Of a DNA stretch of 12,834 nucleotides, positions 5,439-12,696 are shown in pieces (the stretch's first letter is position 1; the number at the start of each line of letters is the position of its first letter). Source of the stretch: a candidate division WWE3 bacterium (GTDB taxonomy: Bacteria; Patescibacteriota; WWE3; UBA101185; UBA10185); NCBI GenBank assembly GCA_003564915.1, contig PXDX01000083.1, positions 1 to 12,834 on the forward strand. Reading direction: 5' to 3'. The translations under genes were made by a program, and so were the position numbers. The notes beneath the pieces are model-generated. The model did no database searches and was not told where the DNA came from. It saw only the letters and a list, made by a program, of their open reading frames with translations.

Positions 5439-7682
5439 ATGCAGGACACCCCCTCCCCCGACAAGCGTGATGATGTGACGACACCGTTGCGCCATGATCA
5501 CGTCGCGCCGGCCCCTTCGGAACCGGAAGACGGATCGGAAATCGCCCTTGATGATGGGGCAGATGGCGCGGACGGCGACCAGGAGACGCCGGAGATCCGC
5601 AACGAGCGGACCCTGCTGCTATGCGTCCAGCGTATCCTGCGCGATCACGGGCTCAACTACAGCCTGTCGGCCATCCGTGATCTGCCCGACCTGACCCAGG
5701 ACAGGTTCAACCCGAAGGATGCGGTTTCGGCCTTTTCGAATACCGGCTTCATTTCCAGTGGCGGGGAACTGACCGCCCGGGAAATCGCCCAGGGGCACTG
5801 CCCCCTGATTGCCTTCACCAGGGAGGGCCAGGCGGTTCTGGTCACCGAGGTTGCCGAACCGGGCGTACTGACGATCGCCTGGCCGGAGCAGAATTTCGAG
5901 GAAGAGACGGTCTCGCGCGAGATCTTTGCCGAAAACTGCGTCGAATTCGTCGTTCTGGCCCTGAAGAAACCGGAACTGAAGAGCAACGCATCCAAGAAGA
6001 ACTGGTTCTGGGGGTCGCTGCAGCAAAGCCGATGGCTCTACACGCAAGTGCTCATCGCCGCCGCCGTCTCGAACTTTCTCGGGCTCTCGACGGCGCTCTT
6101 CATCATGGTCGTCTATGACCGGGTGGTGCCCAACGAGGCGATTGAGTCCCTGATTGCCCTGACCATCGGGGTTCTGCTGGCCCTGGGCTTCGATTTCCTG
6201 ATCAAGACGCTGCGGGGCAATTTCATCGACCGTGCGGGGCAGCGGGCCGATGCCCGGATGTCGCGGCTGATCTTCGACAAGCTGCTCAACATGCATCTCG
6301 ACAAGCGCAAGGACAAATCCGGCGCCCTGGCCAGCGTCGTGCGCGAGTTCGAGACCTTGCGGGAATTCTTCACCTCGGCCACGCTGGTGGCGGTGGTCGA
6401 TCTGCCCTTCATCTTCTTCTTCGTCTGGGTGATCTGGCTGATTGCGGGTCCCCTGGCCATCGTGCCGCTGCTGGCGGTCCCGCTGGTCATTCTGGCCGGT
6501 GTCGTCATCCAGCCGCTGCTGGCACGGATCGCCTCGGGGGCGATGGAAACCGGCATGTCCAAGCAGGCCGTCCTGGTCGAGACCCTGAACGGGCTGGAGA
6601 CCGTTCAGGCAACGGGATCCGGGCGCCTGATGCGCAAGCGTTTCGAAGAAGCCGCCGCCTCGCAATCCGAACTGGGCCTGAAGAACCGGCTGCTGTCGCA
6701 ATTCGCCATCAACTCGGCCGCCTCGGTGCAGCAGCTCGCCCAGGTGATGATCATCTTCTACGGCGTCTTCCTGATCCAGGACGGGATCGTGACGATGGGG
6801 GCGCTGATTGCCGCGGTGATCCTCAGCGGGCGGACACTGGCACCGCTGACGCAGCTTGCCTCGGCGCTGTCGCGGGCCAACAGCGCCCGGCAGGCCTACA
6901 GATCGCTGAACGCCCTGATGAGTTCGGATGACGAGGAAGAGGACGAGCCCACGCAGCGCCTCAGCCGCCCCGAGCTCAACGGCACGGTCGAGTTCCGGAA
7001 TGTCAGCTACACCTTTCCCGGCGCGCGCAGCCCGATCATCCGCGATCTGTCGATCAAGATCCCGGCCGGCCAGAAAGTCGCCGTGGTTGGGCGCATGGGA
7101 TCGGGCAAGTCGACCTTTGCGCGCCTCGCGGCCGGGCTGATCCAGCCAGGCGAGGGCAGGATCCTCATCGACGGGGTCGACATGCGCCAGATCGACAAGT
7201 CCGACCTGCGCCGCAATATCGGCGTCATGCTGCAGGAAGCCTGGCTGTTTTCAGGCACCCTGCGCGAGAACATCCAGATGGGGTATTTCGAATACGACGA
7301 CCGTCATATCCTGAATATCGCCAAGATCTCCGGCGTCGACGATTTCGTTTCCGCGCACCCCAGCGGCTATGACCTGCCGCTGAAGGAGAAGGGCGAAGGG
7401 CTCTCGGGGGGGCAGCGCCAGTCGATCAACCTGGCCCGCGCGCTTCTGCACGAGCCCAACCTTCTCATCCTCGACGAGCCGACAAGCTCGATGGATACGG
7501 CCACCGAAACCGCCGTCCTCGACCGGCTGAAGTTCTGGCTGAAGAACCGTACCCTTCTGGTGGTGACGCACCGCAATTCCCTGTTGAAACTGGCCGATCG
7601 CGTCCTGGTCTTCGATCAGGGTGCCATCTCTGCGGATACGACGCCCGAGCGCCTGCAGCAGCAGGCCTCGGCGCGCAAATGA
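5439..7682 (+). CDS. Type I secretion ABC transporter (LapB/LssB-like permease-ATPase)
   Basis: This 747-residue inner-membrane exporter half-transporter should move unfolded proteins in one step with an HlyD adaptor and a TolC-like channel. Residues 1-45 are an acidic linker. About 50-180 resemble a C39 peptidase-like domain without the catalytic Cys/His arrangement, as in RTX exporters that bind but do not cleave substrate. About 200-480 hold the transmembrane helices, with VVYDRVVPNEAIESL near the start. The nucleotide-binding domain (about 510-747) is complete: Walker A GRMGSGKS (551-558), signature LSGGQ (655-659), Walker B LLILDEP with Asp679/Glu680, and switch His711. The pattern recalls the TIGR03375 family. 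The ATG at 5439 is the first in frame, with a weak ribosome site. The adaptor gene follows after 14 bases. No outer-membrane channel gene is in the window. Confidence 0.93.
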   Translation: MQDTPSPDKRDDVTTPLRHDHVAPAPSEPEDGSEIALDDGADGADGDQETPEIRNERTLLLCVQRILRDHGLNYSLSAIRDLPDLTQDRFNPKDAVSAFSNTGFISSGGELTAREIAQGHCPLIAFTREGQAVLVTEVAEPGVLTIAWPEQNFEEETVSREIFAENCVEFVVLALKKPELKSNASKKNWFWGSLQQSRWLYTQVLIAAAVSNFLGLSTALFIMVVYDRVVPNEAIESLIALTIGVLLALGFDFLIKTLRGNFIDRAGQRADARMSRLIFDKLLNMHLDKRKDKSGALASVVREFETLREFFTSATLVAVVDLPFIFFFVWVIWLIAGPLAIVPLLAVPLVILAGVVIQPLLARIASGAMETGMSKQAVLVETLNGLETVQATGSGRLMRKRFEEAAASQSELGLKNRLLSQFAINSAASVQQLAQVMIIFYGVFLIQDGIVTMGALIAAVILSGRTLAPLTQLASALSRANSARQAYRSLNALMSSDDEEEDEPTQRLSRPELNGTVEFRNVSYTFPGARSPIIRDLSIKIPAGQKVAVVGRMGSGKSTFARLAAGLIQPGEGRILIDGVDMRQIDKSDLRRNIGVMLQEAWLFSGTLRENIQMGYFEYDDRHILNIAKISGVDDFVSAHPSGYDLPLKEKGEGLSGGQRQSINLARALLHEPNLLILDEPTSSMDTATETAVLDRLKFWLKNRTLLVVTHRNSLLKLADRVLVFDQGAISADTTPERLQQQASARK

Positions 7683-7696
7683 GAAGGTAACCGCCC

Positions 7697-9001
7697 ATGT
7701 CCTCCGTGGATTTCAAGGCAATGGCCCGGGAAATGTCGGGCCGGGAAAGCTCGCGCAACTCGCTCCTTCTGTTCATCGTCATCATCCTGTTCGTCATTGT
7801 CGGTCTCTGGGCGCATCTGACCGAGCTTGACCGGGTGACACGGGGCGAAGGCCGCGTGATTTCGGCGATGCAGAACCAGAATGTGCAGGCCGCCGAAGGT
7901 GGCGTCATCCTCAGGCGCTACGTGTCGGAAGGGTCCCAGGTCGGTGAAGGGGACATCCTGTTCGAGATCGACCCGATCGACGCCAGCAGCGAACTGAACC
8001 GCATGCAGCAGCGCCAGTCCGCCCTGAAGATCAAGGAAATCAGGCTGCGCTCCGAGATTGCCGGCGAAGATCTCGAGATCCCGGCCGAGCTGCGCGCCCA
8101 GGCCCCCTCGGTCGCATCGAGCGAGGAAAGCCTGTTTCAGGCCCGGCGCACGGAGCTGGCCGGCGCCCTCAACATTCTCGAGCAGCGGCTCATGCAGCGC
8201 GAGCAGGATCTGCTCGATGCGCAGAGCAGGATGGAAACCTTCGAAAACACGCTGGAGCTGCTCGCCCGGGAAATCGACATCATGGAGCCCCTGGTCGAAC
8301 AGGCCATCGCGTCGGAGACGCGGCTTCTCGAACTGCGCCGCGAGAACGTGTCCACGCAAGGCTCGCTGGCGAGCGCCCGCACGTCGGAGACCGGGGCGCG
8401 CGCCGGTATTTCCGAGATCGAAAACGAAATCCAGAACCGGCGGGAGGACTATATCCTGTCCAGCATGCAGGAGCTGTCCAGCACCGTTGCCGAGTTGTCG
8501 GAGATCGAGGAGGCCCTTCCGGCGCTGGAAGAACGCGTCGGCCGGACCGTCATCCGAGCCCCCGTCACCGGGATCGTCAACCAGCTCAATTTCCGGACAT
8601 CGGGGGGTTATGTAAACCGCGGCGACGTCATGGTGGAACTGGTGCCGACCGAGGATGATCTGGTCATCGAGGCGCGGATCGCCCCGGCCGACATCTCGGA
8701 CATTCGCATGGACGATCAGGTGCGGATCCGCTTTTCGGCCTACGACTCGTCGCGTTACGGCACCGTGGATGGCCGCGTGACCCGCATCAGCCCCGATGCT
8801 GTCCGGGATCAGGACAATGGCGAGACGCATTATCTCATCGATGTGGCCATCGAGGGGACCATCACGCTTGAAGATGGCACCCCCGTCACCTTCCTCCCCG
8901 GCATGACGGCCAGCGTCGATGTTCTGTCCGGCAAGCGAACGGTTCTGGAATACATCTGGCAGCCTGTCGCAAGGGTTCAGGAACTGGCCCTGCGCGACTG
9001 A
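7697..9001 (+). CDS. HlyD-family type I secretion membrane-fusion adaptor
   Basis: This 434-residue protein is the periplasmic adaptor that links the ABC transporter to an outer-membrane channel. It has a short cytoplasmic N-terminus, one membrane helix (about 23-40), and the first lipoyl-like half with AAEGGVI and EGD (about 62-92). A long Glu/Arg/Leu-rich coiled coil follows (about 95-275). The second lipoyl half with IRAPVTGIV (from 286) leads into a beta-barrel (ELVPTEDDLVIEARI onwards). The length is typical. GAAGG at 7683-7687 lies nine bases before the ATG, 14 bases after the transporter stop, so the two are co-transcribed. The partial surface protein at 1-1233 or a gene outside the window may be the substrate. 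Confidence 0.93.
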   Translation: MSSVDFKAMAREMSGRESSRNSLLLFIVIILFVIVGLWAHLTELDRVTRGEGRVISAMQNQNVQAAEGGVILRRYVSEGSQVGEGDILFEIDPIDASSELNRMQQRQSALKIKEIRLRSEIAGEDLEIPAELRAQAPSVASSEESLFQARRTELAGALNILEQRLMQREQDLLDAQSRMETFENTLELLAREIDIMEPLVEQAIASETRLLELRRENVSTQGSLASARTSETGARAGISEIENEIQNRREDYILSSMQELSSTVAELSEIEEALPALEERVGRTVIRAPVTGIVNQLNFRTSGGYVNRGDVMVELVPTEDDLVIEARIAPADISDIRMDDQVRIRFSAYDSSRYGTVDGRVTRISPDAVRDQDNGETHYLIDVAIEGTITLEDGTPVTFLPGMTASVDVLSGKRTVLEYIWQPVARVQELALRD

Positions 9002-9037
9002 CCCCCGGACGTGCCGAACCGCAAGGAGGCGGCTTTC

Positions 9038-10033
9038 ATGCGCACCTGGCTCATCCTTGCCCTGGCCGTGCCGGCGCTCTTGTGGACCGCCTATTGGGGG
9101 GCGGCCGCCTTTGCGGTGAAGCAGGGCGCCGAGCGGTTTGTGCAGGAGCAGCGCCATGGCGATCTGTCCAGCCGCTTCGCCGAACTCAGGATAGGCGGCT
9201 TTCCCACCGACCTGCGGTTCGATTTTGAGGACGTTCAGGTGCAGGATGCCGACAGGCTTGTCTGGTCGGTGCCGGTTGCCCGGCTGTCAGCGCCGGCCTA
9301 CAGGCCGCAGGATGTGCGTCTTGATCTGTCGGGGCCGCAGAAGGTCGAGGGACGTTTCGGCGATCTCGACATTCAGGCCGAGGTCTTCGACATCGGCCTG
9401 CTCTTCCGCCTGGCGGCCAGCGTGCCCCTGGCGCGCGTGCAGCTGATCATGGAAGCAGGTCGGCTGGCGCATGCGTCAGGATGGCGGCTGGATGCGGAAC
9501 GCCTGCTGGTGACGTTTCAGGAACCGGCCAACAGCGCGGCGGATACAGCCGGTGACCTGAGCCTTTATCGGCTGGGCCTGGAGGGCCGCGCGCTGGATCT
9601 GTCCGGACTCCTGATCGACCTGCCGCCGGACTATCAGGAGATCACCGACGTGACGGCCCGTATGGGCCTGGCCTTCAGTCGCCCCTGGGACCGCAGCCTG
9701 CTGGAAACCGGCCCCCCCGACCTGCGCGGCCTGATCATCGACCAGGGCCAGATCCGGTTCGGGGAGGCGACACTCACGCTTTCGGGGCAGCTTGCGGTTT
9801 CGGCCGACGGGTTGCTGTCCGGGCATGTCGATATCGAGCTGCAGGGCTGGCGCGCCGTGCTGGCAGCGTTTCGCCAGACCGATTTTCTGGATCCCGATAT
9901 CGCCGATCTCATCCTCGATTTCCTAGGGCCTGAGACCGATGACCAGGAGGCAGCCAGGGTCCCGCTGCAGTTCCAGGACGGGATGGTGTCCTTTGGCATC
10001 TTCACGCTTGGCTTCCTGCCGCCGCTGCCCTGA
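9038..10033 (+). CDS. DUF2125-like exported/envelope protein
   Basis: This 331-residue protein has an N-terminal hydrophobic segment (about 4-27, LILALAVPALLW and on) that should be a signal anchor or uncleaved signal. The rest is a periplasmic beta-rich domain with RIGGFPTDLRFDFEDV, LVWSVPVARLSAPAYRPQDVR and repeated LDLSG/LTLSG strands. This pattern matches DUF2125 (PF09898, from memory), a family of unknown function common in Rhodobacteraceae. The ATG at 9038 is chosen because AAGGAGG (9023-9029) lies eight bases upstream; a GTG at 9011 in the same frame has no such site. It follows the HlyD gene by 36 bases in the same direction. Linkage to a type I secretion pair suggests, but does not show, a role in export or envelope assembly. 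Confidence 0.75.
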   Translation: MRTWLILALAVPALLWTAYWGAAAFAVKQGAERFVQEQRHGDLSSRFAELRIGGFPTDLRFDFEDVQVQDADRLVWSVPVARLSAPAYRPQDVRLDLSGPQKVEGRFGDLDIQAEVFDIGLLFRLAASVPLARVQLIMEAGRLAHASGWRLDAERLLVTFQEPANSAADTAGDLSLYRLGLEGRALDLSGLLIDLPPDYQEITDVTARMGLAFSRPWDRSLLETGPPDLRGLIIDQGQIRFGEATLTLSGQLAVSADGLLSGHVDIELQGWRAVLAAFRQTDFLDPDIADLILDFLGPETDDQEAARVPLQFQDGMVSFGIFTLGFLPPLP

Positions 10034-10055
10034 AGCGCTGACCTGAAGCGCTGAC
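10030..10055. repeat. 13-bp perfect tandem repeat at the end of the DUF2125-like gene
   Basis: CTGAAGCGCTGAC occurs twice head to tail (10030-10042, 10043-10055). The first copy contains the stop codon. The unit includes the palindrome AGCGCT. No hairpin with a T-run follows, so it is not a clear terminator. The remaining convergent gap to 10146 shows only a short GGTACAGTACC palindrome (10070-10080). Confidence 0.7.
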
Positions 10056-10146
10056 CTGGCCCACCACAGGGTACAGTACCGGCCGAGAAGACTCTGTGAC
10101 CGACGCCTATCTGTTCCCTGGTTTGCAGACACGCAAGCGTCATCAA

Positions 10147-11478
10147 TCACGCGCCTCGGTTGGCAGCGTTTCGCTCCCGGATATCCGCCTCCGTGACCCC
10201 GTACAGGAAGGCGGAGGCGGGAGAGGCCCGATCCGCCGTCTCGGAGAGGATCTCGGCCATCTTACCCCTGTCCGCTTCGTTCAGGTCCCCGAAAGCCTCG
10301 TCGACCAGGTCTGCGATCCCCGCGTCCGGTGTCCTGTCGCGGAACAACCGCCCCAACGCGTCCGCGATACGGCCCCGTTCACGCAACTCCAGCCCATGCG
10401 GAACCCGCTGGACGGTCACCGCCTGGATGTAGTCCGGCGTCGTCATCTCGTAGGACCCGGCGATCCCCTCCCCGAGGAGACCGGTCGACCCGACCTCATA
10501 GAACTCGATCAGCCCAAGGATGTAGGGGGTCTTGTCGATCCCGATGAAGGAGAGCGGGGGCAGGCCCGCCCGGAGCAGCGGCTCGTTCGAGAGGAGCCGA
10601 CCCATCCGCTTGTTCCCGTCCCCGAACGCTTGCAGGTAGGAGAGACCCGCGAGCAGGAGGAACGACGCCTCGAACGGGTCATCCACCTGACTGGCCTTGG
10701 CCAGAAGGTCGCTGAGGCCGGCTGTGAGCAGAACATAGTCGGAGGAGGGGCGGTAGCTGGTTGCCGAGATCTGCACCGCGCCCCTGCGGACGCTGCCGAG
10801 GTCGGCCGGGTCCAGCAGATCCCGCATCATGAGGACGTGTCGACGCTGAACGGCCCCGGCGTCTGGGAACACGCCATCGAGTCCCTCCATCATCAAGGAG
10901 ATGGCCGCCTTGTGGTTCAGGATCATCGCCGTCTCCAACCGGTCCCGGCCAGAGGCGCTTTCGCCGTACTTGATCAATATCTCCGTCGATAGGTGGTCAT
11001 ACGTGTTCCCCTCTAGGTTCGAGGACGCCCACGATAGGTCGATCAGAAATCTCTCCGCGATCGCCCTGCTGTATGTGGAAGCATCAAGTCGCTGTCCCCC
11101 TGCCTGCTCCACGGCGTCCCGCATCCGGGCGGCTGCTTCTTCGGGGAGCCAATGTGTCTGGTTCGGCACATAACCGCTAATCCGGTCCGGATCGAAAGGG
11201 ATCGGGGTGCGACGCCGAGGGTCCGTCGCCACGCGGCGCGCGTCCTGCGTGAGTGAGAACCGGGCACCCCGGGTCTCCCCCTCTTTGATGAGGAGTCCCC
11301 TGCCGATCAGCCCTGACATAATGCGGGACATCGTTGCCTGACTGGGGGCGTCGCGCATGCGGGACATCAGATCGCGCTGGCTGACAGGGTCCGGGCTGCG
11401 CAGCAGCGCGTCCATGACGGCGCGTTCCTGCGGGGTCAGGTTTCGGATCTCGAGGATGGCATGCATGGGACAACTCAT
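10147..11478 (-). CDS. Fic-domain protein with N-terminal winged helix; catalytic His replaced by Gln
   Basis: This is a 443-residue protein. Residues 12-75 look like a MarR/winged-helix DNA-binding domain (LTPQERAVMDALLRS onwards). The Fic fold follows: an inhibitory-helix motif SSNLEG (152-157, form S/TxxxE), a flap-like segment RRGAVQISATSYRPSS (231-246), and the active loop LQAFGDGNKRMGR (282-294). Fic AMP-transferases normally read HxFxxGNxxxxR; here the histidine position is Gln283 (codon CAA) while Phe285, Asp287, Gly288, Asn289 and Arg294 remain. I recall a bacterial Fic subfamily with a similar YLQPF loop, so this may be a subfamily trait. Classical AMPylation is doubtful; a regulatory role via the winged helix is possible. 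The ATG at 11478 has no visible ribosome site; a second in-frame ATG is at 11466. Confidence 0.85.
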   Translation of the reverse strand: MSCPMHAILEIRNLTPQERAVMDALLRSPDPVSQRDLMSRMRDAPSQATMSRIMSGLIGRGLLIKEGETRGARFSLTQDARRVATDPRRRTPIPFDPDRISGYVPNQTHWLPEEAAARMRDAVEQAGGQRLDASTYSRAIAERFLIDLSWASSNLEGNTYDHLSTEILIKYGESASGRDRLETAMILNHKAAISLMMEGLDGVFPDAGAVQRRHVLMMRDLLDPADLGSVRRGAVQISATSYRPSSDYVLLTAGLSDLLAKASQVDDPFEASFLLLAGLSYLQAFGDGNKRMGRLLSNEPLLRAGLPPLSFIGIDKTPYILGLIEFYEVGSTGLLGEGIAGSYEMTTPDYIQAVTVQRVPHGLELRERGRIADALGRLFRDRTPDAGIADLVDEAFGDLNEADRGKMAEILSETADRASPASAFLYGVTEADIRERNAANRGA

Positions 11479-11673
11479 ATATTCATTATTTATTCATGTA
11501 GCGCAGTTCTTGGTTTCGATACAACATCCTTGAAGCAATAATTTCCTTCAAGATACTGTAATAAAACCATACTTTCCCAAATATTCGTCCCTAAATGAAT
11601 GAGGGATAAATTCAGCAGGGCACAGATCAATGCAGCCAGAACCCCGGGCCCGAACAGCCGGCCCGCCCCCCGG
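11479..11673. promoter_or_regulatory. AT-rich control region upstream of the Fic gene
   Basis: About 11479-11610 is far more AT-rich than its surroundings and must hold the minus-strand Fic promoter. It contains a 7-bp inverted repeat, CTTGAAG (11529-11535) and CTTCAAG (11546-11552), around a 10-base AT-rich spacer, a candidate operator, possibly for the Fic protein's own winged helix. The stretch 11640-11673 is very GC-rich, with a CGGGCC/GGCCCG hairpin (11645-11665) after the WGR stop but no T-run. Confidence 0.4.
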
Positions 11674-11889
11674 CTACTCGTAGCCCCGCCTGGACTTCTT
11701 CATCAGGATATCGAACCTGGCGTCTTTCGCGGCTGCCTCGGTGGGGAACCAATCGACCCGGACCTGCCCCGGCTGACCGATCCGGCCCCACTCCCGGACC
11801 AGGGACCAGTCGCCGAAGAGGCCCGGCATGATCTCCATCCGGTAGAACCGGTGGACGTTGCCCGGAGGGTCGATCCGGGTCAGGTCCAT
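11674..11889 (-). CDS. Stand-alone WGR-domain protein
   Basis: This 71-residue protein consists almost entirely of a WGR domain (PF05406): MDLTRIDPPGNVHRFYRMEI, then WSLVREWGRIGQPGQ with the Trp-Gly-Arg signature, and the C-terminal TEAAAKDARFDILMKKSRRGY. WGR domains occur in PARPs, where they contact DNA ends and relay the signal; the bacterial solo form is of unknown function. The ATG at 11889 is chosen because the domain begins there; it overlaps the recombinase stop codon by ten bases in the same direction, so the two are translationally coupled. A longer open frame from 11985 would add residues that belong to the recombinase's reading region. Confidence 0.85.
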   Translation of the reverse strand: MDLTRIDPPGNVHRFYRMEIMPGLFGDWSLVREWGRIGQPGQVRVDWFPTEAAAKDARFDILMKKSRRGYE

Positions 11890-12506
11890 CCCTGCCCCCA
11901 CATCCTTGCTGCGATATGCTGCTCTTCCTTCCCGACCGCGTCCGCGTAGATCGCCGTGGTGCTGAGCTGCGCGTGTCCCATCCATTTCTGGACCATGTGC
12001 AAGGGCACTCCGTTCACGGTCGCATTGATCCCGAACCCGTGGCGCAGGCCCTTGGGGCTGCGGTGCGGTCCCTCCGGGATCCCCGCCTCAGCCATCACGC
12101 GCGTGACGATCTGCCAGACCCGGACCCGGCTCAGATCCCAGATCGGCGCGGCCGCCTTCCGGCGTGATTTCTGGGCTTCGCGGATCCCATGGGCCGTGTT
12201 CAGCGTGTCGAGAAACTCGGCCGGGACCGGGACGGCCCGAAACACGATTTTCTGCTGCCCGGTGGCGCCCCGGCGCTTTTTCAGGGTCCGGATCGTGATC
12301 GTCCCTCCGCAAAGGTCGACCCGGGCCGGCGTGATCTCCAGAAGCTCCGAAGGCCGACATCCGGTCCAATGCAGGGTCTCGCACAGTGTCCGGTCCCGGG
12401 CGGGCTGGCGACAGGCGACGGCGAGGAAGGCCGCGCGCTCCTCGGCGTTGAGATAAAGCCGGTTCCCGGAGGGGTCATGGAGGCGCATTTCGGACATGGT
12501 GAACAT
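11880..12506 (-). CDS. Short tyrosine recombinase/integrase (catalytic domain only)
   Basis: This is a 208-residue tyrosine recombinase. Catalytic positions seen are Arg51 (TGCRPSE), a lysine in the beta hairpin (Lys76/77 in LKKRR), the box SPKGLRHGFG with Arg155, His178 (KWMGHAQLSTTAIY) and the nucleophile Tyr187. The first residue of the HxxR box is Lys152 rather than His, a change I have seen in related plasmid-borne integrases. The N-terminal arm- and core-binding domains of phage integrases are absent, so it is near the minimum size. A start at 12506 (MFTMSE) or 12497 is possible; neither has a clear ribosome site. The WGR gene follows with overlap. A palindrome and half-site lie just upstream and may be its target. 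Confidence 0.88.
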   Translation of the reverse strand: MFTMSEMRLHDPSGNRLYLNAEERAAFLAVACRQPARDRTLCETLHWTGCRPSELLEITPARVDLCGGTITIRTLKKRRGATGQQKIVFRAVPVPAEFLDTLNTAHGIREAQKSRRKAAAPIWDLSRVRVWQIVTRVMAEAGIPEGPHRSPKGLRHGFGINATVNGVPLHMVQKWMGHAQLSTTAIYADAVGKEEQHIAARMWGQGWT

Positions 12507-12514
12507 TTTATCCG

Positions 12515-12527
12515 AATACTGTTAAAC
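12515..12527. repeat. Half-site resembling the arm of the 33-bp palindrome
   Basis: AATACTGTTAAAC matches the right palindrome arm AATAGTGTTAAAT (12600-12612) at 11 of 13 positions and lies nine bases upstream of the recombinase start codon. It could be a secondary operator or a recombinase-binding arm. Confidence 0.5.
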
Positions 12528-12581
12528 AAGAAAGCCTGAACAGGCCCCCCGCCCAGTGATCCTGTGCTCTGGGGTGACGCA

Positions 12582-12614
12582 ATATTTAACACTATTAGTA
12601 ATAGTGTTAAATAT
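12582..12614. promoter_or_regulatory. Perfect 33-bp palindrome between recombinase and antitoxin genes
   Basis: ATATTTAACACTATTA (12582-12597) and its exact complement TAATAGTGTTAAATAT (12599-12614) flank a single G. It lies 82 bases before the antitoxin start and 75 bases from the recombinase start. It is AT-rich and lacks a T-run, so it is not a terminator. The simplest reading is the operator of the ParD-like RHH antitoxin, overlapping a weak promoter (TTAACA at 12586-12591). A recombination site is the alternative: 12602-12612 matches the dif XerD-box TTATGTTAAAT at 9 of 11 positions. Confidence 0.7.
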
Positions 12615-12696
12615 CTTCCGAAATCCTGTCGAGCCTCGCTCTTCTGGGCAGGCCCTTTCCGCGCCAGTAGTCTTCTGGAGCACCCGGGAGGTCGCC

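Noticed and set aside
5439..5980. N-terminal domain of the ABC transporter considered as an active C39 bacteriocin-processing peptidase
   Set aside because: No catalytic Cys-His-Asp arrangement is visible; it fits the inactive C39-like domain of RTX-type exporters.
7616..9157. 513-codon minus-strand open frame opposite the HlyD gene
   Set aside because: It is an antisense shadow of a high-GC gene and spans three real plus-strand genes. The plus strand carries clear ABC, HlyD and DUF2125-like proteins with ribosome sites.
10096..10992. 298-codon plus-strand open frame opposite the Fic gene
   Set aside because: The product is low-complexity and Arg/Pro/Val-rich without motifs; the minus strand encodes a recognisable Fic domain.
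11645..11665. GC-rich hairpin after the WGR gene considered as a rho-independent terminator
   Set aside because: The stem is only 6 bp and no T-run follows on the minus strand.
12582..12614. Palindrome considered as a transcription terminator
   Set aside because: It is AT-rich, lies upstream of both flanking genes rather than downstream of one, and has no U-tract.
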